DNA of 64,000 bases from NCBI GenBank assembly GCA_029242745.1, contig JAQWTI010000037.1:45718-109717 (forward strand), in the 5' to 3' direction. Made by a program: the position numbers and the translations under genes. Below are positions 1 to 7,329 of this stretch, piece by piece (within the stretch, counting starts at the first letter, position 1; each line of letters starts with the position of its first letter). The notes under the pieces are model-generated. The model made no database searches. It had not been told where the DNA came from and saw nothing but the letters and a program-made list of their open reading frames with translations. The stretch comes from Acidimicrobiales bacterium (GTDB lineage Bacteria; Actinomycetota; Acidimicrobiia; Acidimicrobiales; MedAcidi-G1).

Positions 1-10
1 TTGAAGTTAT

Positions 11-36
11 GGAGTTTAGTTGATATTTTAAACTCC
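11..36. promoter_or_regulatory. 8-bp perfect inverted repeat upstream of the GS-family gene
   Basis: GGAGTTTA (11-18) and TAAACTCC (29-36) are exact inverted complements with a 10-base AT-rich spacer, about 60 bases before the glutamine-synthetase-family gene. It could be an operator or the terminator hairpin of a gene left of the window. No U-run follows it on the + strand, so an operator is slightly favoured, but this is inference. Confidence 0.35.
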
Positions 37-97
37 GATCAACTGAAGCATAGTTAACTACGTCTAGTGCGCTTTAATGACCATTCGGGGGGCTGCA

Positions 98-1387
98 ATG
101 AATGCTGTTGATTTTGAACGTCTTCGAGTTTTATATCCGGATACTTTCGGATTTGCCCGAGGCAAGTATGTTCCGATTGAGGCAGCCGACGGAAACTTAA
201 ACTATTCAGTAACTGCTTTTGGAATTGGATACGACAGGGGCCTCATACCTGCACCTGGGGCTGCTGTCCTGGAAGGCATGGCTGATATGACGGCGGTTTA
301 CGACCCCGCTACGGCGCGCCCGTCGTGGCAAGAAAAGACCGGGATAGTGATAGCCGATCTCCAAGCAGGCGACCAGCCCCTCGCCATATCGCCTCGTGTA
401 GCACTTCAAGAGTCCATCAAATCACTAGTCGACATCGGCTACATGCCAAAGATCGGCGTTGAGGTCGAAGGGTACGTTCTGGAGCGAAACAGCACCAACC
501 AGTGGGTTCCTTGGAACACACCGACATCATATTGCTATGGGACTGGGGTGTTAGCAGACCCCGTTGGACTAGTCGACGACATTATGACCACAGCTGCAAA
601 AGTGGGTATACCTATTGAAACAGTTAGCTCTGAATATGAATCAGCACAGTTTGAATTTACTATTCATTACGATGATCCAATAGTAGCCATAGATAATACC
701 TTTTTACTTAAACTACTAGCCCGCGAACGCGCTATTGAACACGGCTTGATGATGACTTTTCTTGGTCGCCCTTTTAACGACCGAGGTGGCAGTGGAATAC
801 ATCTGAATATCAGCCTGACAGATTCGAATGGTGTAAATCTTTTCGATAAGCCTGATGAGAAAATGGGTATATCTCAGTTGACTTATCAAGCAATTGCTGG
901 TGCTTTAGCACACCATGAAGGCTTAACAGCGATCTGTGCTCCCACCGTCAATTCCTACAAACGCTTGTTCCCCGGCCAGCTATCCGGCTACTGGGCCAAC
1001 TGGGGCCACGACCACCGGTCCGTTGCTGTAAGAGTTCCGGGTGACCGCGGCACAGGGACAAGGATTGAGAGTCGACTAGCTGACGGTTCCGCAAATCCCT
1101 ACTTAGCCGCAGCAGCACTACTGCAAGCTTGCCGACTTGGAATAGAGGGAGAAATGGTCCCACCTCCCCCTGAAGAAGGCGACGGTCTGGAAGTAGCAAA
1201 TACAGAGCGGTGCTGTCCAGAGAACCTATCAATGGCTCTCGATGCACTTGAGGCTGATCTAGATTTGGTTGCCTCGCTGGGCTCGCCCATCGTCAGACAT
1301 TTCGTTGCGATGAAACGAGCCGAGTGGGCACGATTCTCTCGAACAGTCACCGATTGGGAACTAAATGAATACCTCAGTTACCACTGA
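98..1387 (+). CDS. glutamine synthetase family protein (type III / gamma-glutamylamide ligase-like)
   Basis: ATP-dependent ligase that should join ammonia or an amine to the gamma-carboxyl of glutamate. Visible GS motifs in order are an N-terminal beta-grasp region, VEVEGYVLE (metal-binding glutamates), GSGIHLNIS (ammonium/metal loop, with Asn where GlnA usually has His), NSYKRLFPG, RSVAVRVPG, and ESRLADGSANPY near the C-terminus. At about 429 aa it is shorter than GlnA-I and fits the GlnA-like/PuuA-like branch that often uses polyamines or other amines. The ATG at 98 is preferred over the one at 77 because a G-rich stretch precedes it. Its 3' end overlaps the convergent SDR by 14 bases. It lies about 1 kb upstream of a heliorhodopsin. 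The middle (about 600-930) is visibly AT-richer than the flanks. The substrate cannot be told from the sequence. Confidence 0.88.
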   Translation: MNAVDFERLRVLYPDTFGFARGKYVPIEAADGNLNYSVTAFGIGYDRGLIPAPGAAVLEGMADMTAVYDPATARPSWQEKTGIVIADLQAGDQPLAISPRVALQESIKSLVDIGYMPKIGVEVEGYVLERNSTNQWVPWNTPTSYCYGTGVLADPVGLVDDIMTTAAKVGIPIETVSSEYESAQFEFTIHYDDPIVAIDNTFLLKLLARERAIEHGLMMTFLGRPFNDRGGSGIHLNISLTDSNGVNLFDKPDEKMGISQLTYQAIAGALAHHEGLTAICAPTVNSYKRLFPGQLSGYWANWGHDHRSVAVRVPGDRGTGTRIESRLADGSANPYLAAAALLQACRLGIEGEMVPPPPEEGDGLEVANTERCCPENLSMALDALEADLDLVASLGSPIVRHFVAMKRAEWARFSRTVTDWELNEYLSYH

Positions 1388-2186
1388 CCGACTCGCTGCG
1401 ATCCGGTAACTTTCCGAGCAGAATGGCGGCTTCAGCACCACCATCAACGATCAGATTGGCGCCATTTATCCAACTTGCTGCTGGGCTCAGCAGGAACACG
1501 ATAGGAGCAGCGATCTCTGAAGGGTAACCCTCACGCCCGCCAGCGGCTGCACGTAATTGGACCAACCGGTCACGATTCATAGTCGAATAGAAATCATCGA
1601 GTATCGGGGTATAGGTGGCACCTGGACTAACTGCATTCACCCGGATTCCTCGATTAACCCCTGCAGAAGAAACATCGAGGGAGTACATGGTCACACACTC
1701 CTTGCTCAAACGGTAAGCATCTACCGGTTCCAGCGCAAGGCTGTCAAAGAACTGGAGCCCCTCTGCGACTCCAGAAGAAGCCACTAGTTTCTCGACGACG
1801 TTGGAGCGCAGTTGCCAATCAGTGCCCGCGCATGAGGCAACATTGACTACCGACCCTCCATCCTCTAGCAGCGGAAGAACCAGATCCGTGATCGCACGAA
1901 GCCCGTAGAAATTAATTTCCATGATCTCACGAGAAGATCTTGAAGTTGGGACCCCCGCTGCATTACACAAACCATGAATCGGTTGGTTGAGACCAGCGAT
2001 CAGATTTCCAATTTCAACCTGGTTCCTCAGATCGCATTGAACGAAGTTGTCTACTTGAACTTCCGGCGGGTTGATATCCACACCGGTTACATTGGCTCCC
2101 TCATCCAGTAGAGACGATCCGACTGCCGCTCCAATCCCTGAGGAAATGCCGGTTACTACGTAATGGCATCCAACTAACTCACTCAC
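1374..2186 (-). CDS. short-chain dehydrogenase/reductase (SDR)
   Basis: Classical SDR of 270 aa and a probable NAD(P)-dependent alcohol/ketone oxidoreductase. The Rossmann motif TGISSGIG is at residues 13-20. CNAAG, the catalytic YRLSK (YxxxK) and a C-terminal VSPGATYTP segment follow, ending with LIVDGGAEA as usual for SDRs. The annotated family includes coniferyl-alcohol and hydroxysteroid dehydrogenase-like members, so the substrate is unknown. The gene is convergent with the GS-family gene and overlaps its last 14 bases. It is divergent from the heliorhodopsin, with a 245-base intergenic region (2187-2431) that must hold both promoters. Confidence 0.88.
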   Translation of the reverse strand: MSELVGCHYVVTGISSGIGAAVGSSLLDEGANVTGVDINPPEVQVDNFVQCDLRNQVEIGNLIAGLNQPIHGLCNAAGVPTSRSSREIMEINFYGLRAITDLVLPLLEDGGSVVNVASCAGTDWQLRSNVVEKLVASSGVAEGLQFFDSLALEPVDAYRLSKECVTMYSLDVSSAGVNRGIRVNAVSPGATYTPILDDFYSTMNRDRLVQLRAAAGGREGYPSEIAAPIVFLLSPAASWINGANLIVDGGAEAAILLGKLPDRSESVSGN

Positions 2187-2431
2187 GACTCTCTCCCCAT
2201 GCTTCCGCGGACTATTCAGACAATACCAAGGCTCCCCTCATCATGACCTCAACAAGCCACCTCTTCACCTACCACCTAAGTGGGAGGGGCCAACCAAATC
2301 CTGAAGCACGTTCTCCAACTTGGCGACTCCCCCTAGGCTCGGCTGGCTAGGCCGTTCTTCGACATGCACAACAAATCCCCATCGAGGAACGATAGCCACC
2401 TGCCGACAGCACCAACCAACAAGGAACGACT

Positions 2432-3190
2432 GTGGACGTTGCAATAAGCAAATTACGCAAACTCAACTTGGCCGCAGGGCTACTACACCTCGTGTCGCTC
2501 ATCGGGATCCTTTTGCTCTCAAACGACGTATCGCTCCCTATTCGAGCGACCTACATGACCGGTGCCCCATCAACCGACTCATTTTCTGATCCTGTCAACT
2601 TATTCAACCTAAACATCGGCTACTCGGTCGCCATTTTTTTCGGGCTTTCAGCCTTCTTTCATTTCTTGGTTTGCTCACCAAAGTTCTTCCCTCGCTACGC
2701 AGACGGCCTTCGCCGTAATCAAAACATATTTCGTTGGGTTGAATACTCGATTTCATCCTCAATCATGATCGTGGTGATCCTGCAACTCAATGGAACAACT
2801 GACTACATCGCCCTTACCGGCATTTTTGCAGTCAACGCGTGCATGATCTTGTTTGGATGGCTGCAGGAGAGGTACACCTCTCCAGGTGATGGCGACCTTT
2901 TGCCCTTTACTTTTGGAAGCCTTGCCGGAATGGTGCCCTGGTTGGTGGTCACAATCAGCCTTATCTCACCCAAGGGCCCAACTCCAGATCCCACCCCCGG
3001 CTTCGTGTACGGCATCGTGATCTCGCTGTTCCTCTTGTTCAACTGCTTTGCAATTATTCAATGGAAGCAGTACCGCGCTCTTGGCAAGTGGGCCAACTAC
3101 CTCCATGGCGAGCGTCGCTATATCATTCTCAGTCTGGTCGCGAAGTCTGCTTTGGCTTGGCAGGTTTTCGCCGGGACACTTGCTGGATGA
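2432..3190 (+). CDS. heliorhodopsin
   Basis: Seven-helix retinal protein of the heliorhodopsin family, which sits in the membrane in inverted orientation (N-terminus inside). The match to the founding actinobacterial heliorhodopsin 48C12 is unmistakable. Helix C carries RWVEYSISSS with the counterion Glu104. Helix G carries SLVAKSALAWQ with the retinal-binding Lys238. FGWLQERYT and KWANYLHGER loops are also family hallmarks. Length (252 aa) is normal. The start is GTG at 2432, preceded by AAGGAA at 2421-2426. Heliorhodopsins are not classical pumps, and a signalling or enzyme-regulating role has been proposed. The gene stands alone, with a GS-family gene nearby and no carotenoid gene in view. 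Confidence 0.97.
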   Translation: MDVAISKLRKLNLAAGLLHLVSLIGILLLSNDVSLPIRATYMTGAPSTDSFSDPVNLFNLNIGYSVAIFFGLSAFFHFLVCSPKFFPRYADGLRRNQNIFRWVEYSISSSIMIVVILQLNGTTDYIALTGIFAVNACMILFGWLQERYTSPGDGDLLPFTFGSLAGMVPWLVVTISLISPKGPTPDPTPGFVYGIVISLFLLFNCFAIIQWKQYRALGKWANYLHGERRYIILSLVAKSALAWQVFAGTLAG

Positions 3191-3269
3191 GCCCGCTTCT
3201 TCACTATTCCATTTAAGCCAAAGGGGAGTTCTTCAACTCAACCCCGAGAGCCGAAAACCAAAGGGATGA

Positions 3270-3806
3270 TGGCCCAATTCCGTAACGAATCGTCTCACTG
3301 GTGAGGGACTGAGAGTAGTTCCGCCAGGTATCGATTGCCCTACAGTAAAGTCCGAACTGGTAACAATTTCTTCAGCCCGGTCCAGTAGCAACAATAGTTG
3401 TGGCCAATTGAGTTGGGCCTCCGCAGGACTCGTTTCCACTCCTGCACATATTGCCCACTGGGGCTTCGAGCTTTACAGCCCAAATGGAGCAGCATTGTCA
3501 AGTTCCAGCCGGGCAACCTTGATTGAATCCACAGGAGACGAAGTTGTCACCTTTGGTGGACTTCCCCACAGATACGGCTATTACGCAGCCCAGAAAAGCT
3601 TTGAATACAGTGACGGCACGGCTATCTCGGTAATTGGCCACCAAGGCGGAGGTGCGGGCTACGTTTCGCAACTCCTCTACTCAGCAGACCTGGATCTTGC
3701 GATTTCAGTCCTGGCAAATGCAGATTTCCGTTATCGCGGTGCATGCAGGTCACACGGGGTCTTGGACTGCATTGTTTCAGAACTTTTCAAGGCCTACCGA
3801 GACTGA
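3270..3806 (+). pseudogene. 3' remnant of a beta-lactamase-family serine hydrolase
   Basis: An open frame of 178 codons, opened after a TGA at 3267, encodes only the C-terminal part of a class-C beta-lactamase/esterase-like protein. Recognisable are SAGLVSTPAHIAHWG, a GYYAAQKSFEY strand, GHQGGGAGYVS (the HxGxxxG box after the active site) and a closing segment ADLDLAISVLANAD. The part that should hold the catalytic SxxK and YxN motifs is missing, and no ribosome-binding site precedes the first possible start (TTG 3408). I interpret it as a decayed gene whose 5' two thirds have been deleted. A translated small relic cannot be ruled out. Confidence 0.6.
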
Positions 3807-3978
3807 CGAGAGCTCGGTAAAGCCGAACTCTGGCGAATTCCTCAGGTGTCTTCCGGAAGACCTCCGGCGCACCGATGACACTCCATGGCAAAGGTGGATT
3901 GGCTTGCCTACCGTGTCCGGAAAGAACTGCGGGCCCTTAATCGCCACTCTTTCCAGCCAAGACTAGATTGCGAAAGCA

Positions 3979-4992
3979 ATGATGGAACGCTTGAACTTGA
4001 CCGGTGATCGGCAGGACTGGTACGCCCTAGTCGACGAGGAAGTCATTGACCCGGATCAAGAAATTATCGACCCCCACCACCACCTATGGCATCTCCCTGG
4101 CGCCAACTACCTCATAGAAGAACTATGGGCAGACACCGAATCAGGCCACCGGGTCACTAAGACCGTCTTCATCGAGTGCCACTCCTCCTATCGGGACAAC
4201 GGACCAAACCACCTTCAACCTGTCGGCGAGACTGAGTTCGTCGCAACATTGGCCAACCAAAGCAGAACCGGTCCGGGGCCATATATCGCAGGCATAGTTG
4301 CCCATGCAGACCTCCGCATGAGCGACCGATTACCCGAAGTATTGGACGCCCACGTTCGAGCCGGTGGCGGCCTGTTCCGGGGCATCCGCCATGCTGGCTC
4401 CCATGCTGAAAATCGCGAGTTTCTCACGATCCCAGGTCGAGCACCAGCCGGGTTGTTCGCTGATGAGAACTTTCGCGAGGGCGTACGTCTCCTGGGTCGG
4501 CGCGGTTATACGTACGAGAGCTGGCACTACCACTACCAATTGCGCGACTTCATTGAGTTGGCTCGATCTGCACCGGAAACCACGATCATTCTCGACCACT
4601 TCGGCACACCTCTGGGTGTCGGGCCATACACCAATTATCGGGATGAAATTTTTAATGCCTGGAAAACAGATATCGCTGAGTTGGCAAGCTGTCCAAACGT
4701 GGTAGCCAAACTTGGAGGCCTCGCTATGCCAGACAACGGCTACGGCTGGCACCTAGGTACACGCCCCCCGACCTCCGACGAGGTCGTAACCGCCCACCGG
4801 GACTACTTCCTCCACACCATCGAACAGTTCGGACCTGATCGGTGCATGTTCGAGAGCAATTTTCCTGTTGACCGGGTGTCGATGTCGTACAGGACCCTGT
4901 ATAACGCATTCAAAAAAATGGTCGCCGATTTTGGCGCAGACGAACGCGCTGCAATGTTTGCTGGTACCGCATCACGCGTTTACTCCATCTGA
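3979..4992 (+). CDS. amidohydrolase family 2 TIM-barrel hydrolase
   Basis: Metal-dependent hydrolase of the amidohydrolase-2 branch, which includes lactonases of the 2-pyrone-4,6-dicarboxylate and fuconolactone type and some decarboxylases. The first metal motif is IIDPHHHLW (HxH) at about residues 29-37. Further family marks are FIECHSSY, FRGIRHAGSH, ILDHFGTP and the terminal CMFESNFPVD, whose Asp closes the active site. At 337 aa it is full length. Two adjacent ATGs (3979, 3982) are possible starts. It opens an operon: the DDAH-like gene starts 16 bases after its stop. A role opening a ring or lactone in the same pathway is inference from context. Confidence 0.85.
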   Translation: MMERLNLTGDRQDWYALVDEEVIDPDQEIIDPHHHLWHLPGANYLIEELWADTESGHRVTKTVFIECHSSYRDNGPNHLQPVGETEFVATLANQSRTGPGPYIAGIVAHADLRMSDRLPEVLDAHVRAGGGLFRGIRHAGSHAENREFLTIPGRAPAGLFADENFREGVRLLGRRGYTYESWHYHYQLRDFIELARSAPETTIILDHFGTPLGVGPYTNYRDEIFNAWKTDIAELASCPNVVAKLGGLAMPDNGYGWHLGTRPPTSDEVVTAHRDYFLHTIEQFGPDRCMFESNFPVDRVSMSYRTLYNAFKKMVADFGADERAAMFAGTASRVYSI

Positions 4993-5008
4993 ACGGGACA
5001 TCAGGTCA

Positions 5009-5782
5009 ATGCACATCGCCATCACCCGAGAGGTCAGTCAGTCAATCGGGGACTGCGAACTCACCCACCTCGAACGGACTCCAATCAACCACAACACCGC
5101 CCGAGATCAGCACGCTGCTTACGAGGCCGTGCTCACGAGTTTGGGTTATCAGATCGAACGCTTACCCACCGAACCAAATATGCCGGACTCGGTGTTTGTG
5201 GAGGACGTGGCGGTCGTCCTTGACGAGGTGGCCATCATTACACGGCCGGGTGCCCTGTCGCGCAGAGATGAACGCCCCAGCATCGAGAGTGCACTGAGGC
5301 CCTATCGTGAACTGGAACACATAACGTCCACGGGGATTCTCGATGGTGGAGATGTCCTAATAGTCGGACGGGACATTTGGATCGGTGTTTCTAGCCGCAG
5401 CAACGTCGATGCCATCGGCCAGTTCCGCTCCCACGTGGATTACCACGGCTACCAAGTCCACAGTGTGCAGATACGCGACTGCCTGCATTTAAAGTCCGCC
5501 GTAACTGCACTCGACGACACGACCGTGCTGGTGAACCCTGCCAGGGTCAATTTGAGTAACTTCAAAAACCAGCGATGTATTCAGGTTGACCCGTCCGAGC
5601 CGGAGGCTGCCAACGCACTTCGGGCAGGCCGCACCATTGTCGCTGCCTCAGCATTTCCTCGGACCGCTGCGCTTATCGAGGCTGCCGGATTTGCGGTGGT
5701 CACAGTAGATGCATCAGAGTTAGCCAAGGCTGAAGGCGCACTGACATGCTGCAGCCTGCTATTTGACGTATCTGTTGCATGA
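5009..5782 (+). CDS. dimethylarginine dimethylaminohydrolase-like (DDAH) guanidino-hydrolase
   Basis: Pentein-fold enzyme of the DDAH family (257 aa). The family releases an amine from methylated arginines or related guanidines to give citrulline-type products. Visible are MPDSVFVEDVAVV with the substrate-binding Glu-Asp, GILDGGDVL, the catalytic His in CLHLKSAVTAL, and the nucleophilic Cys near the C-terminus in GALTCCSLLF. The ATG at 5009 is chosen because the reading frame further upstream runs inside the amidohydrolase gene and has no family similarity. The stop overlaps the next gene's start by four bases (ATGA), implying translational coupling with the LDI-like gene. Confidence 0.88.
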   Translation: MHIAITREVSQSIGDCELTHLERTPINHNTARDQHAAYEAVLTSLGYQIERLPTEPNMPDSVFVEDVAVVLDEVAIITRPGALSRRDERPSIESALRPYRELEHITSTGILDGGDVLIVGRDIWIGVSSRSNVDAIGQFRSHVDYHGYQVHSVQIRDCLHLKSAVTALDDTTVLVNPARVNLSNFKNQRCIQVDPSEPEAANALRAGRTIVAASAFPRTAALIEAAGFAVVTVDASELAKAEGALTCCSLLFDVSVA

Positions 5783-7272
5783 GCCTCACCAACTCCCCTC
5801 TCCCGCTGGATAAACGGTCACTCGGCTGGCTGCGTTATCTCCACCGTAAGGCCACTACACCAGACAACTGGAACCGTGACGGCCAGCCTCACCCCCACTG
5901 GGATGACCGCACCGGGGAACCGATGCTTTCCTGGCACCGATTTGACCTCGTGGACTCGAGCTACGCGTTAGCTCTTATGGCAGATCGCACCCCTGCCTGG
6001 AGAGAGGTGTATGCCGAGATCCTCGACCAACTCATTACTAGACATACCTCGTGGTGGGCGGCATCTGACTGGCTAACCCAATTCGGCCCCGATCCCGATC
6101 GTTCCCACTATCCACAAGAGTGGAGACCCCTTGTTCCTGCCGAACGGTGGGGCGACTACGACGTGCCCGGCTGGACCGCTAACGGCATCGAGCCGTACGG
6201 CACTCAAATGGATCCCATCGCCGCCGATGGAATGCTCTTCTTTAAAGGATTCTTCGGACTGCTTTTAGGCCTTCACCGTCGCGTTACCGGCGATGGTCGT
6301 TGGAATCAGCCCTTCGAAATGATCCAGGACGGTGAGCACACCTTTACCTGGTCACATTCGGCTATCGCATCCCACTTGACCGACCAGTGGCGCAAACGAC
6401 CAATTGGGGTGCACTGCGAAAATACAAAGATCTGGCCCTACTGACTGAGCGGCGCCGGCCTCGGTCTGAGGCTGCACGACTCTCTTCTTGGCACCAACTA
6501 CCACCAAGTCTTTGACCGCTGGTGGGACCACGCTGAGGCCAACTACATCACTTGGCAGGACGGACGACCCGTCGCCATGGACCTCTACTACGACCCAGTG
6601 ATCGACGAGCACGTGGCCAATCCACTGGGCCTGATGGCGCCCGTTTGGTATCTAGCCCCCCAGAGGCCGAAAGTCGCCCGTTCTGCTTGGGAGTTGGCAG
6701 TCATGTTGACTGGTCTGGACGGCGAAGGTGACCCTGCCGGGCTCAATGATCCAGCATTCATTTCGCTTCTGGCTATGCAAACCGGTGAGTTCGACAATGG
6801 ACGAGTGCAGGATCGCCTCTGGGAGGTCCTCGACGACATCCACGAGCCCAACTGGGACCCCAACACCGGCGAATTCACCTTCGGGTTCGGACTTGGTGAG
6901 CCATATCCACGGGGTCAATTGAACGCACGCGCTATGGCCGGCTGGGTTTGCACGCCCGGTGCCTGGAGCAAACTTTTTGATGCCTGCAGCAATGACCGGT
7001 TTACCGAGCCGACGGTCTCCGGTGTCGACTTCCCAAATACCGCTTTGAGCGAAGCCCAGTGGGATGGTGACGCATTGCATGTAGCGGCACAGGCTCGGAA
7101 CGAGTCGCTCGTCGACTCTCCAACCTCAGTCCGAATCACTGCACTCCCAGCAGATGGGCCATGGATCCTTGTACAACCTGACGACTCCAAAGTGCCGATT
7201 GAAATTGTTTCCGGCGAAACCACCGTGGAACTCAGAGCCGATGGTCGTCGGCGTACTCTGAGGCAATCTTGA
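5779..7272 (+). CDS. selenocysteine-containing linalool dehydratase/isomerase-like protein
   Basis: A 497-residue frame interrupted only by UGA at 6442-6444 (residue 222). The fold is the (alpha/alpha)6 barrel of linalool dehydratase/isomerase (LDI). LDI of Castellaniella has a pair of active-site cysteines nine residues apart (Cys171/Cys180, from memory) in a CEPDNYFVQC context. Here Cys213 is followed nine residues later by the UGA, then LSGAGLGLRLHDSLLGT, which matches the LDI helix after Cys180. The UGA therefore replaces the second catalytic cysteine. A SECIS hairpin follows at the proper distance. The frame stays open for 275 further codons of family-like sequence, and no Shine-Dalgarno precedes the next ATG (6577). 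The KGH segment holding LDI His129 reads KGF here (Phe158), so the chemistry probably differs from LDI. The gene is coupled to DDAH by ATGA. The alternative is a nonsense-mutated pseudogene or sequencing error. Confidence 0.85.
6442..6474 (+). promoter_or_regulatory. UGA selenocysteine codon with bacterial SECIS hairpin
   Basis: UGA at 6442-6444 is followed by C (a UGAC context) and, after 11 bases, by a hairpin. Bases 6456-6462 (CGGCCUC) pair with 6468-6474 (GAGGCUG), giving seven pairs including one G-U, and enclose the five-base loop GGUCU. The loop sequence and the spacing (18 bases from UGA to loop) match the known bacterial SECIS rules and closely resemble the Escherichia coli fdhF element, whose loop also contains GGUCU. 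The hairpin lies inside coding sequence, as bacterial SECIS elements do. Folding was done by eye. Confidence 0.85.
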
Positions 7273-7329
7273 TGCTTAACACCAGACTGGATTGACGAGG
7301 TATGAGCACTGGCTCGTAACCTCCCAGCG

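Noticed and set aside
3267..3269. Second selenocysteine codon (TGA before the serine hydrolase remnant)
   Set aside because: No SECIS-like hairpin follows, sequence upstream in the frame is not family-like, and the site does not match a catalytic residue.
3634..3966. 110-codon frame overlapping the hydrolase remnant
   Set aside because: Different frame from the recognisable hydrolase boxes and without any family pattern.
6442..6444. UGA as an ordinary nonsense mutation making the LDI-like gene a pseudogene
   Set aside because: It is the only defect in 1.5 kb, is UGA rather than UAA/UAG, hits the catalytic-Cys column exactly and is followed by a canonical SECIS. Chance would have to explain all four.
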